This document shows positions 44,719-56,300 of a DNA stretch of 64,000 bases, in pieces. Source of the DNA: Schizochytrium sp. TIO01. Taxonomy: Eukaryota; Sar; Bigyra; Thraustochytrida; Thraustochytriidae. Location: the NCBI GenBank assembly GCA_004764695.1, contig SMSO01000032.1:4136983-4200982 (forward strand), read 5' to 3'. How positions within the stretch are numbered: the stretch's first letter is position 1; each line of letters starts with the position of its first letter. The notes beneath the pieces are model-generated. The model did no database searches. It was not told the origin of the DNA and saw nothing but the letters and a program-made list of their open reading frames with translations. The position numbers and the translations under genes are program-made.

Positions 44719-47517
44719 CTATGATGGGAAACTTTCTCTTTGTAGGAGTAAATAGAAAATTCTGCAGGGGGAGAAAAGGTTAGCGATACTTGAATTGACG
44801 CCTGCAAGATAGTCCTGGCCAAATCGCTCTTGGCAAAAACGGTGCCATGGCTGTTCTCGCTCTGCTCGAAAGTGATGAGGGATATCCATGAGAAGATGAC
44901 CTGGTGCACGGCGAGCGAGCTCCATCATGGTGCCAGCAGGCCATTGTCGCATATCGACATTTGTCATATCGACGGCTTCAATAAAGTAGCTCATGACTAT
45001 TTCCACAATGTATTCGGGAAGATCATCGAGATCGACTTTGTAAGTTACAAATGCCCGTAGAGAGAGGGTAAAAAGAGAAGGAAAAACCCCTTTGCGATCT
45101 GCACGAGCAGATGCTGCGCCCATGTCGTGTATGTCTTCCACTTCTGTGCCTAGATCGTCCTCATCATTATCATCTTGTGTGGAATGCGTTTCGAGCATAT
45201 TGCCATCTTGGCTCTGGCGTCCAGATTCCCTGTCCCAGTCGCGGGCAAGTTGGGTAGCTCTTTCAGCATCAAATTCTAATAGGTGATTCACCTCTACAAG
45301 ATCAGTCAATTCTTCGACACTCATAGACTTGAAGTCTTGCAAGAGGTCATCAATTGTTGTCGTTGAGGTCTCAACCAAGGTGGTGGATCGCCGAGACCGA
45401 AGCATTTGATCCACTAGCTCATTTGCGTGGTCTTTGTATGTTTTAGTACTCATTGCTGATGCAAGAGTGGTGACAGCCATAGCCCCTTGATGTTGTGTTG
45501 AGGCTGAAGCTGCGGTGGCCCCTTCTGAGCCACCTATTGAAGCATCATCTGAAGCGTTTGCATACTGCAAATCATGGTCCTTTTGGGGATCGTGCCCGTG
45601 AGCTATAGCATTTGGATCTCGCATATTTACAGAAGCGAAATGCGAAGGGGATACGCTACGACTATTAGTTATGTTTCCGCTGCCAGAAGGTGACCGCTGA
45701 CTTGAGTATTGCTGCTCTCCAATGCTGTTGAAACCTGGTACAAACGGCAGTGATGATGACGATAGAGAGGATTGCTGCATGGGAAACTGTATAGGATACT
45801 GCACAGGCCCTCCCTGAGTATTGGAATTGTGGAGCTGGTACTGGTTCATGTGCGATTGAAAACCATCAGTAGCAGTACTGGTCTCACCACAAGAAAGCTG
45901 GGCTACTCTAGGATGAAGACGTACGTCGACGCCTCCTAGGTCGTTTGGGCGAGTCTCTTGAGGCGATTGTTGCTGTTGCTGTTGTTGTTGTTGCTGCTGG
46001 TGAGAGTGATAATGTTGTTTGGTATCCTGGTCAATATGCAAGGATGACATTGATGTTGACAAAATTGATCGAGTCGAGGCCTCCATGCCCTTGAGCTCTA
46101 TATCGCTTTCGTCATCGTTGAGTTCGTCTGAGTGGTATGGCTGTTGCTCTTGCTGATAATGATGGTGTCGGTGATCAAAGGTGGATGCATCACTGCTGCT
46201 TTGCCCTCTATAGTACTCACTTTGCTGGGGGTTGTTCTGGCCAGCATGTGCACTCGGAGTGCTACTGTATGAGTCAAGTGCATACAGGCGATGTTGATCT
46301 GTTGGGTACCGCAACGAGGAGGCCGATGTTGGAGACCTCGATCTCCTCCTATTAATCCCTGCAGCTCTTTGTTCATCTGTTGTGCGGGTGAGTGATGTCA
46401 AAGCAGTTGTCGGTACTCCAGTCGCGCGCGCAGGCGACATCACTGGCATAGGCGACGTCGCTCTCGCATTGGTCGCCTTCGATGCTGGTGATGCCTCTGG
46501 TGTTGTTGGTGATGATAGAGATGCTGATGCCGTCGGCACAGTGGGTGTCATAACCGGCGGTAGCTCTGGCGCTGACCTGGAGCGTGCCTTATCCTCTGTA
46601 CCCTCTCTGGCGCGCTGGCCGTGCCAATTCCTTCCATCAATGTTGTCATTATCCTCGTTGTAAACACGAGCAGGGGCAACTGGTGGCGGTCTCCGTCGAT
46701 CTGTCTCGTTTCCTTCAATTGCATACATGTTCGCGCCATGATAGAATCCTTGATTAATCGTGCTCCCATTCAGTGCAACTAACATATAGTAAAAGAACTG
46801 ACATGGTGGGAACACCGAGGCCATGCTCGCACATGGTAATTCTTCCCACCCTTTGAACCTCACTCCGCAGAAGTCCAGCCACGGCAGTTCTTGTGCCGCT
46901 CTGTGTTCGCGTTTAATTTGTAGCAGGATCTGATAGCTCGCTTTACACGCCATCGCCCTCCCAAAAAAGGGAGGAAATCTTGCCAAGTCTACCGCCAGGA
47001 ACACCTCCACGTCTCCTAGGTCCTCCGCACCATTCCACTTCGGCGTATCCATATTCATATCCGCATTAGTTTCAGATCTCACAGCTGCGCTGTCCCCTTG
47101 CCTGCTCTCGTCACCGCTCTCGGCAGTTCTGGAAGCGCCATAGGGGTTTCGCTCCAAGTGTCTACACATAAATCTTTCCACTGCAGATTGCCCGCGTGCT
47201 GCTGCGACCGCACCTTGGATTGTAATCTCCATGCCACGCTCCGAGTTGAGTTCCTCTGCGCTTGCCTCCTGTTGGCGGTATGCTACGAAAGCCCGGAGGC
47301 GTTCCAGGAAGGCTTCTCGCCTCTTCTGAGCCTGGTTCGCTGCTGCCGTTCTCGACGTGGCCTGGTTTTCTTCGCGCTGTTCATTGTTTCCACTGTTGTT
47401 TCCGTCGTTGCCGACGCCACCACGGCCGTCATGCTCGCCATGCCCGTCATGCTCGCCTCCTCGGCCGCTGTCGTGGCCCGGGACCCAGGGTCCGCCGCCG
47501 CTGGCGGGCCGGTCCAT
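44719..47517 (-). CDS. 932-residue polyQ protein with matching N- and C-terminal domains, function unknown
   Basis: Single exon from ATG 47517. The start is Gly/Asp/His/Asn-rich. Two related domains flank a disordered middle of about 550 residues that includes a polyQ run (about 45975-46005). Domain A (about residues 68-247) has LRAFVAYR, PWLDFCGVRF and FPPCQFFYYML. Domain B (about 815-930) has LRAFVTYK, PWHRFCQERF and FSPCRIFYLLL. The shared core PWxxFCxxRF...FxPCxxFYxLL points to internal duplication. Domain B also contains LPEYIVEIVMSYF, weakly reminiscent of F-box or elongin-A-type leaders; domain A lacks it. The sequence upstream of the start (47630-47800) is a TTTC microsatellite. I recognise no named family. 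Confidence 0.8.
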   Translation of the reverse strand: MDRPASGGGPWVPGHDSGRGGEHDGHGEHDGRGGVGNDGNNSGNNEQREENQATSRTAAANQAQKRREAFLERLRAFVAYRQQEASAEELNSERGMEITIQGAVAAARGQSAVERFMCRHLERNPYGASRTAESGDESRQGDSAAVRSETNADMNMDTPKWNGAEDLGDVEVFLAVDLARFPPFFGRAMACKASYQILLQIKREHRAAQELPWLDFCGVRFKGWEELPCASMASVFPPCQFFYYMLVALNGSTINQGFYHGANMYAIEGNETDRRRPPPVAPARVYNEDNDNIDGRNWHGQRAREGTEDKARSRSAPELPPVMTPTVPTASASLSSPTTPEASPASKATNARATSPMPVMSPARATGVPTTALTSLTRTTDEQRAAGINRRRSRSPTSASSLRYPTDQHRLYALDSYSSTPSAHAGQNNPQQSEYYRGQSSSDASTFDHRHHHYQQEQQPYHSDELNDDESDIELKGMEASTRSILSTSMSSLHIDQDTKQHYHSHQQQQQQQQQQQSPQETRPNDLGGVDVRLHPRVAQLSCGETSTATDGFQSHMNQYQLHNSNTQGGPVQYPIQFPMQQSSLSSSSLPFVPGFNSIGEQQYSSQRSPSGSGNITNSRSVSPSHFASVNMRDPNAIAHGHDPQKDHDLQYANASDDASIGGSEGATAASASTQHQGAMAVTTLASAMSTKTYKDHANELVDQMLRSRRSTTLVETSTTTIDDLLQDFKSMSVEELTDLVEVNHLLEFDAERATQLARDWDRESGRQSQDGNMLETHSTQDDNDEDDLGTEVEDIHDMGAASARADRKGVFPSLFTLSLRAFVTYKVDLDDLPEYIVEIVMSYFIEAVDMTNVDMRQWPAGTMMELARRAPGHLLMDIPHHFRAEREQPWHRFCQERFGQDYLAGVNSSIANLFSPCRIFYLLLQRESFPS

Positions 47518-50500
47518 GCTGCTGCGAAGGCGCCGGCGGGCGGCCAGCCAGCACCGCAGAGCCGCCGGCCGAGCGGACTTGCAGCCGCTCCTGCCGCAAG
47601 CTCGTCTCGCGCGCCGCGTTTCTCGCTTTGCCTTCTTCTTCTTCTCTCTCTTTCTTTCTTTCTTTCCTTTCTCTCTCTCTTTCTTTCTCTTCTCTTTTCT
47701 TATCTCTCTCTCTCTCTCTCTCTTTCTCTTTATTTCTTCCTTCCTTTCTTTCTTCCTTTCTTTCTTTCTTTCTTTCTTTCTTCCTGTCTTTTTTTCTTTC
47801 TGCTAGTATCCAGCTAAGTACCTCCTATTGTAGAAAATGGAATGAAATCAAATCAACAACAAAAATGAAAAAATAATTGATATGAAGTGAAGTGAGGTAG
47901 AGAACTGCAGTGAAGGTGAAATCGAACAGAATGTTCACATGTGATAGAGAGCATCGCGATCAACGATTCTGCACGAGCTGATGCTGTGCATTCGACGTCT
48001 GCATTGATCTCCTCTTGTGCACGTGCTCGCTCTTCATGTCGCTTTCTCGCGAGCTGTGGAATAATTGAGTGTTCATGTTGGATGTACACGAACAATCCGT
48101 AGCTCTAGTTCTACTTTGGGGGTTAAATCCTTACCCAGAATTCCTCTGTGAGCTCGAGAAGGCCTTTGTAAACTTGGCCTTCGGCGGCAGCGAACTTGAG
48201 CTGAGAAGCAATTGAAGATTGAGAAAGGCCCAAAACAAGGAATCTGAAGCTTGCAAAATCTTGGGATCGAAGAAACAGCTACGCTCCTGCGTGTGAATAT
48301 GGATGCTACAGGGATCCCGGGCCACTTCATTGATTTATTGAGTGATTCATCGATTTGGCCTGCATCGTTAAACCTGTGTGAGGGATTCCTTATCCAAATT
48401 TGAGCTTACGGATGTGGCTTTGTCGGTAATTATCCAACATGGTCGTTGCAGTGGCTTGAGCGAGGCTCGTGGCCAAGTTCGTACTACACCTTGCAATGTG
48501 AAAGAGCGAACTTGCTCAATTCGAGCATTTGTTTCAGGTTCTTTTTATAAAATTATTCATTTAAAAGTTTTTTTTTTTTTTTTTTTAAACTTCAAATTGT
48601 AAAATCAATAAAATTAAAATAAAATAAACATTAAAGTTAAAAAGGAACAACTTTAGCAAATAAAGATCTCCGCCTTTTCAAGTGCCGAATGATCATCTGA
48701 AAACGAGGATAAGTTTAAAAGGAGGCCAAATACAGTAAGGAATAAAAGGGAGGAAGTTCTTTGCTTTCTCTTTCCTTTCATCATTCTTGAGGTTATATTT
48801 CTTCCCATTTCTCAGCAGCAGTTAGTTTAGCCCACTTGCCTTTCGTTTGCTCTACTGTATCCCCTCCATAGTCGACTTGTGGCTCTATACTCCACTTGCT
48901 ATAGCCCACTTGCCTTCGCCAGCTCGCGTAGCGACCCTCAGCCTGTGACATTCTGCGAAAAGGCTCCAGCCAGAGCCTCGGATCTCTGTTAGTCGATGAA
49001 GGCCACCGTTGCCTCGAGATTGCAGTGGACGTGGACCAAAGAACAGCGGTCTTCAGCCAGCCAGCTAGCTTCGCTTTGCCCGCTTTCTTTGCCCTCAGGC
49101 GCTTCCCATTCTTATCATTTGGTCTTTCATTCATTCGAGTTCTTTCAATCCCTCCTTCTTATCAATAAGTTCCTTTTTCAATACGTAGTGCTACGTAGGA
49201 GGTTGGTAAAAGGAATTAACTAAAAGTTGGTTTTATCGCAGCATGTAAGCAACTCCAGGGCTGTGGCCAATGCTAACTGCTATTTCTTTCTTTTTTTTTT
49301 CCCTTTTTTTTTCTTTCTTTTTTCTTCTTTCTTTTCTTCTTTCTTTCTCTTTCGTTGGTGAGTAATCTAGCACTCCTAGTGGCGCTAGCGGATGCTTAGC
49401 GCGGAGGCTTCAATATTGCATCGCCTTCGTAAGCACAGGGGTGTCTCGAAGATGCCTATTGAACGTGCTCGACCACTCTTTGTGCTCTTCGATTCCCTCA
49501 ATGTCTTGATTGCTTCCTTGCTTGCCATCCCCACCATCTTCAAAGTGGTTCTTCTGGTGGGCTGACACGTTTGAGGAGACATCTTTCGAGGCGAAGCGGA
49601 GATTTGGACGAACTTGAAGACCGAAACGATCTTGCAAACCTATTTATGTATGCACGTCCTGCAAAACCTCTACAAAAAGATACAGTGGGAAATATAGATA
49701 TCGAGGGTAGTAGTCCCTAGTGTCCACCTAGGTATCCAAGTTGCAGGTAAGGAAGTAGGCATCTTATTAACTAGCAGGAGTGGGTTAGTTAACTCTGCTT
49801 TGGGCAGCTCATCGAAAAGACTGTTGCTCTGCTTTCAATAGCTGTCTTATACGAGCGGATCTTAATCGAGCTCCTACAGCAACACTTATGCGCTTATGAA
49901 AACGTTCGAGCTTGTATAACCTCCAAATGTTTGATAGTGTCTATTTTATATGAATGATGTAATTGCTCAGATCTTTGTTAAGAAGTGGGGTGAGGTAAGA
50001 TAATGGCACGGCCAAGGAACCACTAAGCTTCAAACACTACAAGTGAAGCAAACCTTCAATATAAGCAACCAAAGTACTTCAACCGAAGGCTTGGTGTCTC
50101 AGCAAGTGCACCTCCGGCGCTTCCATGGAGGGAATCGCAATTACGCAAGTGACGATGTTGAAAGTATGTATGGCCGAGGTTTGTTCCGGCAGCCACGAGC
50201 AACGCAGCGCTTATCCGTACCAATATCTACGCCCTAATACCCTCCGCCAAACAAGGAAAGGATTCCAAACGCTAGATCGGTGACCTTCAACGTGCCTATC
50301 CAGACCCCTAACCGTCTACAAAGACATCCGTAGTGAGGTCAACTTCAAAAGGCCGGGCTTGCGCGCCCTCCTGATAGCAGCAGAGACGGCCAGGCTATCG
50401 AAGACTACTGCACTTAACTCAGGAGATAGTCTGGCGTTACCAAAAGAGCTTATAACGTTGCCTTTCATTATGATTTGTCTAAAGGTAAAAACGAAGCCGT

Positions 50501-50729
50501 GGCCGTACATCAAGATGTATGCATCAGGAAGGATCCTAAAACGAAGCAAGTCCTGAACGACGAAGAAGACAATTCCAAAGTGTTTGGCCATAGCTATGGA
50601 GAAAAGAAAACATCACGCCTTAACGGAGATATGGACGCACCTAATCAGGTCTTCGGAGTACCACAAGCTTTGCGCGAGTTTTTCAAAGCTCTCGATGCTG
50701 CGAGTAAAAAATGAGAAATTAGCCGTTCA
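47518..50729. other. Gene-poor, microsatellite-rich interval
   Basis: It holds the presumed promoter of the polyQ gene and TTTC/TC microsatellites at 47630-47800 and 49285-49352. A poly-T tract lies at 48569-48587. A weak 113-residue minus frame at 48793-49134 (basic, Trp-rich) has no recognisable domain and is not called as a gene. Short AGGTA/TACCT palindromic segments occur near 49720-49765. Sequence from about 50040 is probably flanking or decayed mobile DNA. Confidence 0.45.
47630..47800. repeat. TTTC/TC-rich microsatellite
   Basis: About 170 bp of TTTC, TTCC and TC units on the plus strand, just upstream of the minus-strand polyQ gene. It generates long spurious Ser/Phe/Leu frames. Confidence 0.95.
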
Positions 50730-51570
50730 TAAAAAAACTTTGCATTCGCCTTCTTACAAAGTTCATACAAAACGTGATAAAATCCAATTATCCAGCTCGG
50801 CTCAAGCGATTGGAACATAAGAGAATGCAAAACCTCACTCTTTTTCAAGAGCTTTTGGACTCGCAAAGAAATGTTATCTGGCCACGTAACGAACGCCATG
50901 CGTGTGCAAATCATTCTCCTAGCTCATGTTTACTTCTGCTTTTGCACGAAGGAAAAGCCCGGTCAGAAGATTAATCACCCGATCTGCACCATAGTACCAT
51001 TGCCTCGGAACCAGGAGTACGTTTGTTTCAGACCATGTACGACGCTGATGGCCGAGCCATTGAACGGAAGACACAAAACCCATATATTTTCTCTGTCGCC
51101 GCGCGGATATGATTGAAAGTAATCTGGCCAAAAAGAAAGAAGGCAAAACTGCTTTGAGACGCGCATCCCTCCGCGCATTACTCAAGAACAAGCCTATCGG
51201 GATTCACCGCAAGCTTGTACCTTGGTTCTGTGAAAGCTATCGTGTTATTCTTTTGCCTAAATTTGAGACCACCCAGATGGTCAACAAGCTAAGAAGTCAG
51301 ATCAAATGCAAGACTGCTCGAATGATGTGTCCTTGGGGCCACTTTAGCTTCTCCCAAGCGCCCATTGTTAACTTTCTATTTACCGAGTGGATTTCACTTC
51401 AAAAACATGCAATGAATATGGTACCATACACGACAAGCTCGGAACATCTATGTTTTCCAATACCCCAAAATGCATTACAATCCTGATCGTGATATCCCTT
51501 TTGTATTACCTATCCAAGGACATGATTTAAGAACTGACTTGACTTCCGGGTTTGCTTTTTAACCTCGCGA
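50730..51570 (+). pseudogene. Decayed Fanzor/TnpB-like RNA-guided nuclease homologue
   Basis: Pieces in three frames line up in the order of a TnpB/Fanzor protein. SPSYKVHTKRDKIQ (about 50746) resembles the pre-catalytic KxRKDxxQ element. VYFCFCTKEKP (about 50928) fits the strand before RuvC-I. EPGVRLFQTMYDADG starts at 51008 and matches DPGVRTFQT of RuvC-I, with Glu for the catalytic Asp. The best segment (51109-51486) has HRKLVPWFCESYRVILLPKFETTQMV, whose Glu is the RuvC-II position, then KTARMMCPWGHF. NPDRDI at 51479-51496 matches the RuvC-III DRDxxGA site. Frame changes, stop codons and loss of the zinc-finger cysteines show it is dead. Ends and any terminal inverted repeats were not located. 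Established families: TnpB in IS200/605 and IS607, Fanzor in eukaryotes. Confidence 0.72.
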
Positions 51571-53241
51571 TGGAGCCTTAGCCCGACTTGTCACCGCAGG
51601 AAATGCAAATTTTGCAAATTTTATAGGTGAAGTTCTAGGTGAACAAACTGCGTGGAAACAAGTAGGTAACGGAGGGGAAGGACTCAAACTTACATATATA
51701 GATAGCTTCAGGACCTCTGTAGGTAAGTAGTTAAGTAGGCACCTAGTCGTTGATTTGATCGTCTTCAGCCTACGAAAACGAAGGGGCTAAACTGTAATAT
51801 AACGATTGCTCAGAGTCGTCCCTACCTTCAACTCCGTTCAGCCATTTAGAAAGATTCTTAGATCCAGTTTCCTCAGTTACTTTTCTTAGATTCTCATTCA
51901 CTCCTTCTTTCACTCCTCTGAAGTCTTTACAGGCACTTCCAAAAGGGAGGAGAGCAGACGAACAAGCAAACAAGAAAATAGAAGAAAGCGGCCAAATTGT
52001 CGTAGTTCCTTTGTTTCTTTGTTTGTTAATTGTCTCTTTATTTCCAATTCAATCCACGTCACGGTAGATGTCGTTATTTACTTATCAGTCTCTTGGTTTG
52101 CTTCCGTTCAACGAAAACGAGCACGCGAATCGAATGAATAAACGATTAGCACCAAGCTCCAAGCGGAGGAGGGCTCTTGCAGCACCAAATTATGGCTCTT
52201 GAGCCGGGTCTTATTGGAGCGAGCGAGGGCATCGGCGAAAATGCCGCACCGGGAAGCCCACCTGTAATTTTACACAGCTTTTTGCTTCTCTTTCTTTAAT
52301 AGGCACTATGAGCTTTGGCCAATCGACCTTCAAAGGAAGAAAGAGGACTTAACATTGGAGTGTGAGCCAATCCTTTTCAGGTTAGCAAGGAAATCAATCA
52401 ACTTATATTTGATGAGATTCATTCTTATTGAATGACTTTCTTTTCATTGAAATTGTTCATGAAATAAAGTAAAGAGATAAAAAGATGAATTGAAAAATAC
52501 ATGAATGAATAAATCAGATAACATAAGATGTTTTGAGATTATGGTCAACTGCCGCCGCTATGATATCTATATGCTTACCAGGGTAGGCTAATCAGAGGTA
52601 TGAATGAACGATGGTTCAATATGCTGCCTCGATGATGCCTCTCTCTGTAACGAAACTAGACATCTATCTACCTAGTTTCTCAAACTGACCTAAGGGCGGA
52701 AGGCCGTTTGGAGTTACTAAAGATCGGTGAAAGGCAATGACTGAGTAGGTGGCTAAAGTTGAGCTCCAGAGTTTGGGAAATCATTACCAACGAAGTAGGC
52801 AAATGTCCAACAAGTGCTTCTTTAAACATAGATGGGCTTCTCTTTTATCAATTATTTAGTACTTGTAAGCTTGTAATTTATAATTCTTTTTTTATTAAGA
52901 TAAAACAATACTCTTTTTAAGTAACAGAGGAAAGAGAGAAATAAAAGATTGAAAAAGAGCGAGGAAGATAAGTACTTCCTAGGTACTACTAGGGGTGGGC
53001 GGTACGTACACATGTAGGTACGGGAGGTAATCGTAAGGCACAGAGGCCGTTTGACTTTGCCCGAGATGGTGTAGATTAGCTAGTTGGGCAGTGAAAAAAC
53101 CAACATCCAGTCACAATGCCTACAGCACATTTAATGGCAGGTGTCACTCTGAACGTGATATGATGAAAAGCACTTACAAGCTAAGCTGCACGGTCGAGAA
53201 ATCAGGCTTGGAGCTTTCTACCTTTGCATAACTTGCAGAAG

Positions 53242-53363
53242 TTCTGAAAACAAGCACTTGACAATTCATTCTAATCTCTGCGTCATAGTTGTGGGGACAA
53301 CTTCTGAAAACGAGCACTTCGCAATTTATTTTAATACCTGTGCCATATATTTGTGGGGACAAC
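53242..53363. repeat. Diverged 60-bp tandem duplication
   Basis: TTCTGAAAAC(A/G)AGCACTT begins both units (53242 and 53302), and GTGGGGACAAC ends both. The copies differ at roughly a quarter of the positions between these ends. Confidence 0.75.
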
Positions 53364-56300
53364 AAAAGGTCCCAGGATAAATTAAGTGAAGAAGCGATGC
53401 CTGATTTCAAGAAACCTCTCCCATGAGAATGCATATCTTTAAATACCGATTTGCCCAGATGTTGAATATCGGATATTCGAAATTCCATACAATATAAATT
53501 CAAAGCAGTACTTGCTTAACTCCGCGCACTGGCAACGTTACTGACTGATCCTCAGCTGAGCAAATGATTCGCATTCGAATAAAGCTGCAATATATATTGT
53601 TTCGCTTTGAAAATGACGATTCGGAGACCTCAGCAATCGATCATCAAGTCAGGAGTTGCGATGCAGCGAAATACACATCCTTCTCACTTCCTTCGCTTGC
53701 TTGGTTCCAAGCCGCCAATCCAAACGTATCTTCAGAGATACTAACTGGCGCTGCCACACGTGCTGCCGTTCACACTAAAACTACCGAGCCAAGAAGCAAA
53801 TGACTCTCAGACTTGCGATGCAGAAAAACGTACAAAAGGTCTTGTGCTGTGGTCTGCTTTTAGAAGCGAGCTTGCAGTTGGGAAGAGCAATAGCAATAGT
53901 ACCTAGAACTCTTCAGCAGTGAACCTTGACATGTTCTTTCTTTCTCATCAGCGATTTGCCGCTTCCTGAAGCCTGTTATGGCCGCAGTTGATGATAGCGA
54001 TTGCTTTGAAAACTTATATGACACAACGAAAACCCTCAATCTCAGAAGCCTGCACAGCTAGCTGATCTACGTATCTGAGCAAGTTACAAACCAACAAAAC
54101 TTGCCGCTAGGTACTTACCTACTACGGTTTCCTCTTGTACAGCATTCGAGTTAGCTTTTGATACTGCGTGCTGTTAGCTTTTGTGCGCGAGCCATCCAAG
54201 CCTTGTGGCGTTTGGCTCCGCGTGTCTAGCTTGTTAGATTGCTTGCAGTTGCTTGTATGCGCTTGCAGTTGTTTGTGTGCTTTTTGCGTGCAGGTACGTG
54301 CCATTTCATCCCGGCGTGGCACGTGAATTTAATTAAATAAAACTCCGTCGTTTTTCAGTATTAGTGAAAGTACGTGAATCAACCCAAGACAATCTGTTCA
54401 ATTAGTGAATTCTTCACGATACACGAGATGCGGGTGGTATCTGAGGAGCAGACACGAGCACCAGTTCGTGGAAGCTCGCCGAATGGAATCAAAGCCGCCA
54501 AGTGCTTCGTCGGTCCGCCTCCATTCGGCTCGCCGAAACGCTCTCCCACAACGAGATTGGCAGGCGCTACAAGCTGAGAAAGCAGTTGACCACTAAAAAA
54601 AGTATATGAAAATAATAAGAAAAGAAATAAAAAGTAATAAAAATAGTTGCTGCTCAACAAGATGGGTTCATATTCGTTTTAGCTGCCTTTGAGGCTGATT
54701 AGTTAAATGTTCTGACCTGTTTTAGCGCGATAATTAAGATGCACGAATAGTTAGACTCGCATTGAGCAGTGACCTCCCATTGATCTCCACCTTCGTCACC
54801 TGCCTCGCCATATGTTGCCATACTTGTGAAGCGACGGGTGGGATGAAAATTGCGAAATTTCAGAATGCAAAAACTTGGAACACTTTTAAAGTAGTAAATA
54901 AGTTGACATTAAAAACAAGTTTTAACTTTAAAACAACTGTTTTATTTTCTTAGCATTAAAAAAAAAAAAAAAAATGAAACAGAAACGCAATGAGATAAAA
55001 AGGTGATGAATGAAATTTGGATACGACCCGGAGCAAGATCTTCGTGTCTCAGCAGTAGACTCGAGGTTCTGCACATAGCAGTAGTATCAAATACTTGAAG
55101 ATACCTCGCCACGTGAATACATGCAGGGTCGGCATGCTGACTCAGGTCTTGGAATATTCAAACTCTTTGCATGTATTGGTTGTACAGATCGTGTCAGATG
55201 TGGTTTTCTATTCGAGAGGTGGTTTTGCATAGTGCTTTGAAGATCAAAAGAAGGACACGTGGAAACGAAAGGATCTAGAAGAGAAAGGAAGAAAGAAAGA
55301 AAGAAAAAGACAAATTGCAACAAACAGCATTTGTGAACATGTAAAAGTTGGAATGAAAACATCTCTTGGCTTATCTCACTGGCTTCCTTGTTCAATAACC
55401 ATCGCTGTCAGCAAGATGACGAAATATGTTGGTTGACGAACGCTTAAATGTGGATTTGAAAGTCAATGAAGCCCTTCAAATCAATCAGTACAATGTTCTT
55501 TAAAAGTTATGCCTGTCTACCTTTATTTAAACAAGAGTACTTGCGATGTTTTGCGTTTGCGAAAGCGTGAAACGGACGAAGATCTTAGATCTGCTATTTT
55601 TTACTGTCACGTTTTGATAATGAGGAATTAGAAATATATGTTAGCATCTCATTATTTGTCAAGAATACGAATTAAGGACATTTGTTATTCAGCCTAAACC
55701 ACTCAAACTTACCTCATCTACAAAGTTCACACATAGGGCAACGCAATCCAAGGCCATGCCCACTACCATTCGATCTCTAGGCTATAAGTGACGTCCCTCT
55801 ACCAAACTTTCATGGGAGAGTATTTGTGCGACATCGTCTTGATGCTAACAACTATTTGATCGCATACGAGACAACCTGTGGTAGAAGGCTTGAAATAACC
55901 ACAGCGACCCTACTTGGACGAGCGAACGTCCACGCCAGAACAGTTGGTTTGCTCATTTTGGGCGGCTGCTTTATACTATGTGGCTTGGCGGTTACTATCT
56001 TTGCACAACACATTGAATCTATTTGCCCTGTTATCTAGTACAACAAACTTTTCACGAATAATCTGAACTGGAGGTTGCACGCATTCTGCATTCTCTTGAC
56101 AACCTTCATGTTGTTTGCTTGGAGCACCTCGTTTCCAGCAAAAACAGCTGCCAGAACTATTTCATTCATTTCCCCCTTTTCTGTAGTCGCCGCGACTGGC
56201 CCTGAAAACATTAATCTTCTTTGCTGCTTAGTCCCACCTAAAATCTCGCTTCCTAGGAGTCAGGTCTCATCTCAGAGACGACTTTTCCAATTATAAAGTT

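Noticed and set aside
47098-47876. Three plus-strand frames rich in Ser/Phe/Leu
   Set aside because: They run over the antisense of the polyQ gene and the TTTC/TC microsatellite; the composition is purely repeat-derived.
48793-49134. 113-codon minus frame with a proper ATG
   Set aside because: Basic, Trp-rich composition with no domain, no upstream signals, and an open antisense frame; not enough support for a gene call.
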